Virus record (IMG/VR): IMGVR_UViG_3300006802_000291 | Coordinates: 1 to 33,312 of that record | DNA length: 33,312 bases | Source: a virus | Strand: one strand, 5' to 3' | Shown: one piece after another, positions 16,401 to 23,615 of the stretch | Layout: each line of letters opens with the position of its first letter | Numbering within the stretch: position 1 is the stretch's first letter | Translations under genes and position numbers: made by a program | The notes under the pieces: model-generated | Told to the model about the DNA's origin: nothing | What the model saw: the letters and a program-made list of their open reading frames with translations, nothing else | Database searches by the model: none

Positions 16401-17025
16401 CAGCACCTTCTACCCTAGATGTTGGCAGATCTTCTATGACCCTCAGTCTGACAAGATGTACGGGCATGGTGACGTAGTAGGTACAAACACTAGGGAATTC
16501 TTCTGCTCAGCGGGTCTGTTTACTGCTACTATCGTTAGTGAGACTGTGACAGTTCCTAGGTACCTTGATGCTAACCCTCCTCCGACTAAGCACAAGTACA
16601 TTGGTATGTACAACTACGTTTGTATCCTAGAAGAGTCTGACTATAAGTACAAAGACTTTCGTGCACGGTATGTAGATGATGAAGGGAAGGACTTTGACAG
16701 CTACTTTACCAGCGGTGCTAAAGTCCCCGGTGAAGGGCACAGGAGTGCCACTATTGAATACTTAACGATCTTCGGTAATGTAGAAGAAACGAGCTCTGCA
16801 TACCTTAAGACAAAGTGGGACTGGAGTAATAGTAGTGACTCAAATAAATGGTCCTCCGAGCAACAAGTTTACACAGCTAACCGCTCGTATCGAGATGTCT
16901 CTAGGAAGCGGCTACTTATCAGAGGCAGTGGTCCTGCCGTTCAGCTATATGTTAGGTCTGAGACTAGCAAGCCCTTTGACCTCATTGGCTGGTCTATTTG
17001 GTTTGGTGTAGATGGCTCACCATAG
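13447..17025 (+). CDS. Tail tubular protein B (T7 gp12-like nozzle), enlarged by a central insertion
   Basis: 1192 residues, against roughly 800 in T7 gp12. The N-terminus NNFIQGLVTEATGMNYPEHA with ESFNVRYNRKGNVNRRLGI is diagnostic for the nozzle family, as are VWFGGVNVPGFGNKIYYTQ and LVLFSNNGIWQVSG. The C-terminal part (residues about 1045-1192) returns to the family pattern with KYIGMYNYVCILEESDYKYK and SRKRLLIRGSGPAVQLYVRS. Between about 540 and 1040 there is a Gly/Ser/Thr/Tyr-rich insertion of repeated beta-strand character that T7 lacks. The nozzle forms the hexameric tail tip through which DNA leaves. ATG 13447 follows GAAGG and overlaps the preceding gene. The insertion could carry a receptor-binding or beta-propeller-like domain; that part is inference. 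Confidence 0.88.
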   Translation: MPKNLGQAVENNFIQGLVTEATGMNYPEHAVTESFNVRYNRKGNVNRRLGINYEAGYTAAGDAATGDVSRSFIWNGVGFEGQRTFLVVQSGTTIYFYEAQSGGIYSTGQKDFEIDLTAHGSNASNINIADRACSFASGVGKLFICHPYCEPMYVEYDDVTDDITVTEFTIEVRDHGGLEESGVEAGDRPTTLTNTHKYNLWNQGWWERKVYDGKYPITAFLAGGEGYPSNADVWWIYKDEQNLFDKTLINKVDIGNSESPRGHYIYNAFDINREAKTGIADIESKTTGGIRPSCVAFYSGRVWFGGVNVPGFGNKIYYTQIIVRDEQIGRCYQQNDPTSEEQSDLLDNDGGDILIPDMGALSTFYNMGNALVLFSNNGIWQVSGSGTGGTGFRATDFTVAKVSSTACPTSFTLVEAENVPFWWNFDGIWVLKPDASGIPIAESLSNDTIKTFYHDIPPECRVYAQGAYNPLERTIQWVYRSTTADNTEERFTYDRALELNLTTGAFYPFSWTEADQRIAGIFCAANASVNRSLYLEPVTKTDGETVTATTSGSAGAVTPASAFLDDESSTQTASNSPAGYRSTGDNAFVRAYGVDYCVTVAASHGYIRVYSVDTGTDAIELTDYVTPATLYSRMSLAGTDFSGGISAIAGVGCSVISQAANKLYIVCYNGGTGSDDLFFVHAEISSTGLIDILGVIRQKISTLDINYAPNGGWKMLTQMGTTADTAQSIIGMSNYSTSVSGAVPSIWLLPSIDEIGTSFQYSSDTAVGDSYRKLATELGKWFGNHSSYRPVWSNCFCIPSSTTLSKMYFSMGPGDVNAHIDGAGYYSDQQSPFIDGKTGAYPNGMIFNLPFTISTHPVFDTAASWSLGTVAAAPDLFTDEYGNSNYPFPDTLDTALSLGAANTKGYNDYGPRPTIVYASSKWYAIWTQMLENRNFNSYVGQDTTEALARARIFEINTTDQVCTQKDAWDFIPFDWDTDFAGWTSSSTFYPRCWQIFYDPQSDKMYGHGDVVGTNTREFFCSAGLFTATIVSETVTVPRYLDANPPPTKHKYIGMYNYVCILEESDYKYKDFRARYVDDEGKDFDSYFTSGAKVPGEGHRSATIEYLTIFGNVEETSSAYLKTKWDWSNSSDSNKWSSEQQVYTANRSYRDVSRKRLLIRGSGPAVQLYVRSETSKPFDLIGWSIWFGVDGSP

Positions 17026-17443
17026 TGTTCGTATAGCTACTCCTTCTGATGTCCCTGCTGTTGCAAGGCTAATGGAAGAACTCTTCAACTCCTCTGTCTA
17101 CTCAGACCATGCGAGTTTCAAGAAAGAGGATGTAGTAGATACTACTAAATCTATAATCTCAGGTAACCCTCGTGATGCTATCGTCTTCATCCTAGAGGTT
17201 AGCGGTGTAGCTCAAGGAGTACTAGCGGCTAGTACCTTTACTCACGCCTTTAATAAAGACTATAAGATGGCTTGTGAGATCGGCTTCTGGTTGACAAAAG
17301 ACTATAGGACTAAGTCTACAATTCGTGCTCTAATATCAGGATACAAAGCTTGGGCAAAAGCGGTAGGATGTTCAAGTATGTTGATGGGTAAGTTGAAATC
17401 TCCGGGAGAACCAGAGACGTATAAGATAAGGAAGGTGAGTTAA
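17012..17443 (+). CDS. GNAT-fold acetyltransferase-like protein at the gp13 position
   Basis: 143 residues. The opening VRIATPSDVPAVARLMEELF is the classic first strand and helix of a GNAT acetyltransferase. The middle has IVFILEVSGVAQGVLAASTF and ACEIGFWLTKDYRTKSTIRA, corresponding to the acetyl-CoA-binding strand and following helix. The pyrophosphate-binding R/QxxGxG/A loop is poorly preserved (here TKDYRTKSTI), so activity is doubtful. It lies between nozzle and gp14-like genes, exactly where T7 carries gp13, a small virion-assembly protein for which a GNAT-like fold has been proposed. A structural or assembly role is therefore as likely as enzymatic acetylation. The start overlaps the nozzle gene by 14 bases; the stop is directly followed by ATG 17444. 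Confidence 0.8.
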   Translation: MAHHSVRIATPSDVPAVARLMEELFNSSVYSDHASFKKEDVVDTTKSIISGNPRDAIVFILEVSGVAQGVLAASTFTHAFNKDYKMACEIGFWLTKDYRTKSTIRALISGYKAWAKAVGCSSMLMGKLKSPGEPETYKIRKVS

Positions 17444-17875
17444 ATGTTAGCGGGTGTTGCTGCAATCGCAGGTGTTGTTGGTACAGGCCTGCAGATGTTC
17501 TCTTCATTCAAGCAGGCTGCTGCCCAGAAGAAGGCTCTTAAAGCTGAAGAAAGAGCCCGAAAGTTGGCTGCAATGCGAGAGCGTAGAGAGATCATTCGTC
17601 AGCGTCAGGTAGCTATGGCACAGGCCCAACAGGGCGGTGTCAATGCTGGTGCTGCCCAGAGTTCTGCCCTTGCTGGTGTTATGGCTAGTACGTACAATCA
17701 GGCAGGACGTAATGTACAGGCTAACCTCGGGAACGACTCAGCCGGTAGTAAGATCTATAAAGCCAACATGGACTACGCTTCGTGGGGTCAGATTAGTACT
17801 ATCGGTGCTGGGATTAGTCAAGTTCCGGGTATGATCTCTGGAATCGCTGAAACTGCAACAAGGACATTTGGGTAA
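17444..17875 (+). CDS. Internal virion protein, gp14-like
   Basis: 143 residues. A hydrophobic Gly/Ala-rich N-terminus (MLAGVAAIAGVVGTGLQMFS) could insert in membrane. A strongly charged helix follows at about 24-60 (AAAQKKALKAEERARKLAAM, RREIIRQRQVAMAQAQQGG), then NAGAAQSSALAGVMASTYNQ and a Gly/Ile-rich end. This layout is that of T7 gp14-type ejection proteins, which leave the capsid and form the outer-membrane part of the DNA conduit. Directly after a gp13-like gene and before two large internal proteins, it has the expected synteny. ATG 17444 is next to the preceding TAA. The stop at 17873-17875 overlaps the possible TTG start of the next gene. Confidence 0.82.
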   Translation: MLAGVAAIAGVVGTGLQMFSSFKQAAAQKKALKAEERARKLAAMRERREIIRQRQVAMAQAQQGGVNAGAAQSSALAGVMASTYNQAGRNVQANLGNDSAGSKIYKANMDYASWGQISTIGAGISQVPGMISGIAETATRTFG

Positions 17876-20800
17876 ATTAATGGAAGACTTCATCAATCCA
17901 AGTGTTGACAGTCAACCGCAACAGGTCGAAGATAATTATATTGACCTGACAGCGGCAGGCCCGAGTGAGCCTACTCTGACTGAAGACCGCTTGGACGATC
18001 GGGCTAGTCGAATCCACATTGCTATGGGAGACGACTCTCCCGGCGTAGACAACATTAAGACAGAGATTGGCTCAAGTCCAGAAGCTGAGGGAGTATTCTC
18101 AAAGCAGGTGATGGACAAGCAGAATGCCCGTTTTCAGTCACTAGCGGGTGAGATGCTTGGCAAGGCTATCCGTGCTGGCGTAGAGGTTACCCCTGAAGAA
18201 GGGGCAGCATTCCTGCGTGACCAGCCTAGGACTGATCCCGGCACTATCTTGGACGAAGAGTACGTCAATAAGACTATCGAAGGCATCATGTCCGTCGAGG
18301 ATACTGACCGCATTGCTACAATGCTGGAGAAGTACCCTACTGAAGGTGGTGGTGTCTACGCTGGTGCTGTAGACGTAATGGTGAAGTCTGCTATTATCCA
18401 GAGGTACTCCGAAGACTGGAGAGAGCGGGCTAAGAATCAGAGTTGGACTGGCTGGGGGTGGGATACTACTAAGCAATTTCTTGGTCTTCCTACGTACCTG
18501 AACCTTACGGTCAACCGTGGTAATATGAGAGACACAACGTCTTGGACCACGGCTGGGGCTATGAGGGAGAAGATTGCCAACCTGTACGAAATGCCTCCCG
18601 ATAAATTCAACCAGTACCTCGAGAAGGAATTGAAAGCTGTCGGTAGTCATAACACTCTTGATGCTCTCCAGCTAATTGAAGGTTTGGTAGAGTACTCCTC
18701 TACTAAGGCTACACTAGACACGATTAATGATCTGTCTCTCATCCCTATTGCTACCGGTATTAAAGCTGGTGGTAAGGCAGTTAGGGCAACCCCTAAGTTC
18801 TTTACTAAAGCTGGTAGAGACGCTGCAAGAGAGGCTACTCAGTTTATTGGCCCTAAGATTCCTGACGGTCATGATCTTCATGCTGACTTCATTGGGCCTA
18901 AGCATCCTCCGGGATGGAAACCGACTACTGCTGAGAAGCTTGATCCACCTGTTAAAGATGGGTCTAGTCCGAAGAATGGCCTTGATGGTGCGAGTATCCA
19001 TTATGAAGAGGTAAATGGTACAAAGGCTATTGACGTTAACAGTGGGTATTTAAAGGGTGTCTCTGAAGGCCCTATGCGTGTCAATCTGGCTAATGGTGAC
19101 ATTGCCGATGTACGGGTTACAGCTAGTGGTAAGATTGAAGGACCCCATGGTTCACATCTAGACCCTAGGGCGATCCTTGCATACGAGAAAGACGGTAAGT
19201 GGTACAAGACGGGGAAGGGTCCAGATAACCTTTCCAAGCCTAAGGACCTCATTGACAAGGCTGAACACTACCAAGTCACTGAGGGTAAGCGTAGGAAAGA
19301 GATGGCTATGGCTGGGGAGGACATCCCTAACCCGCCTTCTGTACGTCCTGAGCCTACCGATGTTCTTCTGCAAGATGGCTCGATCATTAAGATCAATGGC
19401 GATGTCATCCCTAGTAAGGCAGAGGTGGAGAAGGCTGCTAAAGAAGACTTTTACAGTGTCTTTGAGGCTCCTGAAGAAGACTTTGGTAAGTTCTTTGGGC
19501 CTGATCCTCTTCAGCAGGCGCAGCTGGATGACATGGCTAAGCTTTCTAACGCTAGAAGGCTGGAACCCCATGAAGTCCTGTCTGTCGCTGGTAAGGATGA
19601 AGCTGCTATTGAAGCTAAAGTCAAGAAGGATATAGCTCTTGACGAAGCTGCTAAACTGGTAGACGAAGACCAGCCATTCCCAGCAGCTACGGCTCCAACA
19701 CCTAGTGCTAATAACCCTAATGTCAATGTCCCTAATGTACAAGCTCCTAAGGGCTCTGAGGCTATTCTAACTGCCAAGCAGTTCCTAGAAAAGCATTATG
19801 GTCAAGTACCTGAGAGTGTACGTAGAGAAATCCGTGAGCTACTGAAGGACGCTGGTAGCCTCTTTGCTCCAGAACCCGGGGTAGCTAGGGCTCATTTCTA
19901 CGCTAGTTTAACAGCCCGTGAGATCAAGAATATGATCGAAGGGCAGGACCTCCTGCGTAAGATGCTTGAGGGGCAGGGAATCTCCCGTCTTGACAAAGCC
20001 CCTATTGACAGAGCAATTGAAATAGCTAAGAACGCTATAGTTCGGAACAACAACAATACCGAGGACATGATCTTGGATATGCGCCAGATCCTCCCCGGGG
20101 ATTCCGCTACTGGTGTAGGCTATGTCATAGCAGATATTGGTCCCGGTGCTGGTAAACGATTTGATAATGTCGTAGACGTTCAGAAGTTTATCCAAGAGCG
20201 GGGAATCCCAGACGAAGCATACGGTGGTATCAAGCCTACTGCTGGTGGTTATGTCCTTGAGATCCATGTACCACTAGATGAATACGGTGTTGCTCACCTT
20301 AACGTGACCCCTGCTACTAAGAACAGGAATAGTACGTGGACAAGGCTGCGGCACCTGATGGGTACAAAGCAGCAGTTCTCTGAGCTTAGCAACGCCCAAA
20401 GAACTAAAGCTGTCCTTGGGGATCAGCGTATGAGCATGCTCTTTGAGCGTGTGTACAAGCCGTGGGACAAGCTGGATAAAGACAGCAAGCAGGCTATAGA
20501 TAATCTGATCCATCACACTATGGTGACGGAAGCAGAGAGAGGTAAGCCAGAGACTAGAGGGTGGTTCTTCCGTGACTCCTTCCACCTAGACGATGTAGCT
20601 AAGCAGGTCCTTGGTAGAGTTACTACGTCTGCTGAGAAGGAAGCCTACTGGGCCTTTAAGCGTGGTCACGAGATGGACTATCTCTTCCGTCTCACCCAGA
20701 GGTATAGGCTGAAGACTGTTCAGGGCTTTAAAAAGTTCACCCTGACCCGCAAAGGTAAGATGATGCGGGATGTCTTCTCGGAGATCGAGGGTAGAGAGGT

Positions 20801-23615
20801 CAAACTGGATGCCTTCCCTAACGCATCTGGCCACAATGTAGACTACACTATCGTTCATTCCGGTGGTATGATCGACCAGATGAACTTGAAGACTAAACAT
20901 GACCCAGCTAATGTTGAGAGACTGGTGAATGAGGAAGGCTACAAGATCATCCAAGTCTGGAACCCTAGGGACGGCAATGTCACTCGTTATGGTGGCCTTG
21001 TAGACCAGCCCGAGGTTACCCCTGCCTTCATTATTACTCCGAATATCAAGAGGGTTGATCCTCTCTCTATGAAGGGTCAGCTTGGGTACGCCCCCGGTGG
21101 TCACGTAAAGTACAAGTCTCGTATCTTCCTCCGTCAGGCTAAGCTTGAGAAGGGTAGGTACGCTGGTGATCGTACTATCTTTGGGTTTGAGAACGAGGTA
21201 GAGGCAGCAAAGCTTGGATCTTGGATGGAGAAGGCCCGGGTAGCCCTCCTGAACAAGGATGCTAAGGCTCTAGACGAAGCTCTCACTCACCTTCCATTCA
21301 ATAAGAACAAGCTGGTGAACCTCTTCGATCCTAATCTTGGTGGCTTGGATATAAACACACCCTTTGTTATTACAAAGCAGGGGCAGAACAGTAAGAAGTA
21401 CGGTGGAAAGCTCTTGAATGGAGAGAGCTGGGCTGACCATATGGCCAAAAGGGGCATCGATACGTCTACTGAGCTAGACGATCTGTACAATCCTAGTGCA
21501 CAGCTGGGTGATCCCTTCTCTAACGGTAGAGACCCTCTCCTGTTTGGTATCAAAGGTGGCACTGAAGACGCCCCTATGATCGAGTTGGCTAGTGCTGAAC
21601 TAATGTCTCCTATGTCTGTTCAGCAATCAGCTATCCGGAACCTAGTGAAGAGTGAGTACTTCACTGATTACCAGCTTGCATCTGCTGTTGACTATGTCAA
21701 TGAGTTCGCTGATGAGCTCTGGTATAACGGAACGAGGGTAACAAAAGACAACCTCTTGAGAAACCCCCTGTTCTATCTTGAACATGCTACCGTCGAAAGT
21801 GAAAACAGTATCCGCAAACTGCAGGCTCAGCAGATAAGGAACGGTATCCAGAACCTCCTTGGTACAAAGGCACCTCTTGACCAACAGGTCGAGAACATGA
21901 TGGACAAGGTAATGTCGTGGGGTGAGAGAACCGGGAACAAGAAGGTAGCTAGGTACGTCTCTGAGAAGGCCCTTCCCAAGATTAAGGACCCTCTGCACTA
22001 CCTTCAGTCTGCAGCCCATACTACTACAATGGGTCTGTACAACTTTGCTCACCTCTTTATTCAGGGGTCTGCAGCATTTAACCCCGTCTTTGTCTCTCCT
22101 AGGGCTGGTATGTCCAGTATCATCCCCAACATTGTGTCTGGGTGGCTACGGTTCACCGATGACCCGAATATCATTGAGCATGCTGCTGATCTAGTCGGTA
22201 AGACAAACCCCGGCTGGACTAAGGAGATGTTCAAAGAAGCCTATAATGGCTTGAACAAGTTTGAGTTCATGGGTGTACGCCAGAGCTCAGCTTGGTCAGT
22301 GACTACGGCTGACATGACTCTAAGCAGAGGTAAGGTTCAGAAGTTCTTAGACTACGGCAACACCTTCTTTGAGACTGGTGACCGAGTCAACAGACTTGCC
22401 TGTTGGAACACCGCCTATGCTGAGTACGTCTGGAGGAACAAGGGTAAGGTTGGCAAACTCAACGAATACGATTGGAATGAGATTGTCAACAAGGCTAATG
22501 CCTACAACATCAACATGACTAAAGACGCTAATGCTGTCTGGCAGCATAGGTGGTACACGAAGGGTGGTACACAGTTCTTGTCCTACCCGGCTAGGCTTCT
22601 GGAGACCTACATTGGTAAGGACCTAACCCCCCTTGAAAAGTATCGTCTGTTCGCAGGGCAGAACATGCTCTTCGGTAGTCCAATTGCTAGTGGTCTCTTG
22701 TACTTCATGCAGACTGGTGATGCACAGGGTATTAACACGGCTCTAAATCCCTTTGCGTCAGACCTAAAAGCTAATGCTCTAGCTAACGGTATAGACCTTG
22801 AAGATACCACTGTAGACGCCTTGAATAGCGGCCTAGCATCCCTTGGAATGGAGTACATGACGGGGATGAAGCTGGACTTCGTAGGTAGGTACGGCTGGAA
22901 TACCCCCCAGTTCTTCGAGCAGATGAAGAGGAACTACAACGAGATTGACAATACGGTACTAGCTACCCTAGTGTCTTTCCTCGGCCCCTCGGGCTCTCTT
23001 GGCAACCACATGATTAGCTCTGTTAACAAGGTTGTAGGAGACATAATGGACATCGCAGGGGGTAGAAACCCTGAGGCTTCCTCTGAGCTACTAGTGACAG
23101 ACACTATGAACGCTTTAAATAGAATCTCCTCGCTCTCAGCAGCAGAGAAGATTTGGGCTGCCTTTAATGCTGTCCAAGTACGTACAAAGAGTGGTAACCT
23201 TGTCCGACAGGCTGAAGATCCCTACCTTGAAATCCTTCGTCTTGCCCTTGGTACGTCTTTCCAGCAAGACAAGTTCGATATGGCTCTGAATGCTCAGAAC
23301 ATTGACGACGAAAAGGTAAACCAGAAGCTCATGAAGCACATTGGGCAGCTATCTGACAAGATGATTGATGCTCATAATCGTGGTGATTTCGATAGAGCTA
23401 AGGAACTGAGGGAAGAAATCTTCAATTACCGGGATTCAGTGACGCTCTCCTCTGAGGAGATCTTCAAACTGATGTATCCCTCTTTGAAGCGTGGTGAGTT
23501 CAGGTCTGATGAGATACTGAAAAAGGCTGGTAAGACTAGAGCAAAAGACCTTGAGTCTAAGAGAGCTCTTGAAGATGCTAGAGAATCTCGTAAGAGGAAA
23601 TTGGAGAATAATTAA
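17868..23615 (+). CDS. Giant internal virion / DNA ejection protein
   Basis: 1915 residues, the largest gene of the window. It should be an inner-core protein that is ejected with the DNA, as T7 gp15/gp16 are. Visible regions: an acidic N-terminus; a repeated FIGPKxPxG motif near residues 325-350; a Pro/Asp-rich linker around 590-630; a long helical body; EHVWRNKG-like and FETGDRVNRLACWNTAYAEY stretches near 1510; a hydrophobic LFAGQNMLFGSPIASGLLYF near 1600; and a highly charged helical C-terminus (KRALEDARESRKRKLENN). No lytic domain is obvious, unlike the T7 gp16 N-terminus. The start is uncertain: TTG 17868 has AAGGA three to four bases upstream, ATG 17880 is in frame but lacks a close site. 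The ejectosome call is by size, composition and position. Confidence 0.82.
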   Translation: MGKLMEDFINPSVDSQPQQVEDNYIDLTAAGPSEPTLTEDRLDDRASRIHIAMGDDSPGVDNIKTEIGSSPEAEGVFSKQVMDKQNARFQSLAGEMLGKAIRAGVEVTPEEGAAFLRDQPRTDPGTILDEEYVNKTIEGIMSVEDTDRIATMLEKYPTEGGGVYAGAVDVMVKSAIIQRYSEDWRERAKNQSWTGWGWDTTKQFLGLPTYLNLTVNRGNMRDTTSWTTAGAMREKIANLYEMPPDKFNQYLEKELKAVGSHNTLDALQLIEGLVEYSSTKATLDTINDLSLIPIATGIKAGGKAVRATPKFFTKAGRDAAREATQFIGPKIPDGHDLHADFIGPKHPPGWKPTTAEKLDPPVKDGSSPKNGLDGASIHYEEVNGTKAIDVNSGYLKGVSEGPMRVNLANGDIADVRVTASGKIEGPHGSHLDPRAILAYEKDGKWYKTGKGPDNLSKPKDLIDKAEHYQVTEGKRRKEMAMAGEDIPNPPSVRPEPTDVLLQDGSIIKINGDVIPSKAEVEKAAKEDFYSVFEAPEEDFGKFFGPDPLQQAQLDDMAKLSNARRLEPHEVLSVAGKDEAAIEAKVKKDIALDEAAKLVDEDQPFPAATAPTPSANNPNVNVPNVQAPKGSEAILTAKQFLEKHYGQVPESVRREIRELLKDAGSLFAPEPGVARAHFYASLTAREIKNMIEGQDLLRKMLEGQGISRLDKAPIDRAIEIAKNAIVRNNNNTEDMILDMRQILPGDSATGVGYVIADIGPGAGKRFDNVVDVQKFIQERGIPDEAYGGIKPTAGGYVLEIHVPLDEYGVAHLNVTPATKNRNSTWTRLRHLMGTKQQFSELSNAQRTKAVLGDQRMSMLFERVYKPWDKLDKDSKQAIDNLIHHTMVTEAERGKPETRGWFFRDSFHLDDVAKQVLGRVTTSAEKEAYWAFKRGHEMDYLFRLTQRYRLKTVQGFKKFTLTRKGKMMRDVFSEIEGREVKLDAFPNASGHNVDYTIVHSGGMIDQMNLKTKHDPANVERLVNEEGYKIIQVWNPRDGNVTRYGGLVDQPEVTPAFIITPNIKRVDPLSMKGQLGYAPGGHVKYKSRIFLRQAKLEKGRYAGDRTIFGFENEVEAAKLGSWMEKARVALLNKDAKALDEALTHLPFNKNKLVNLFDPNLGGLDINTPFVITKQGQNSKKYGGKLLNGESWADHMAKRGIDTSTELDDLYNPSAQLGDPFSNGRDPLLFGIKGGTEDAPMIELASAELMSPMSVQQSAIRNLVKSEYFTDYQLASAVDYVNEFADELWYNGTRVTKDNLLRNPLFYLEHATVESENSIRKLQAQQIRNGIQNLLGTKAPLDQQVENMMDKVMSWGERTGNKKVARYVSEKALPKIKDPLHYLQSAAHTTTMGLYNFAHLFIQGSAAFNPVFVSPRAGMSSIIPNIVSGWLRFTDDPNIIEHAADLVGKTNPGWTKEMFKEAYNGLNKFEFMGVRQSSAWSVTTADMTLSRGKVQKFLDYGNTFFETGDRVNRLACWNTAYAEYVWRNKGKVGKLNEYDWNEIVNKANAYNINMTKDANAVWQHRWYTKGGTQFLSYPARLLETYIGKDLTPLEKYRLFAGQNMLFGSPIASGLLYFMQTGDAQGINTALNPFASDLKANALANGIDLEDTTVDALNSGLASLGMEYMTGMKLDFVGRYGWNTPQFFEQMKRNYNEIDNTVLATLVSFLGPSGSLGNHMISSVNKVVGDIMDIAGGRNPEASSELLVTDTMNALNRISSLSAAEKIWAAFNAVQVRTKSGNLVRQAEDPYLEILRLALGTSFQQDKFDMALNAQNIDDEKVNQKLMKHIGQLSDKMIDAHNRGDFDRAKELREEIFNYRDSVTLSSEEIFKLMYPSLKRGEFRSDEILKKAGKTRAKDLESKRALEDARESRKRKLENN

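Noticed and set aside
19158-19742. 194-codon minus-strand ORF opposite the giant internal protein
   Set aside because: Antisense to a continuous 1915-codon gene, without motif or ribosome site.
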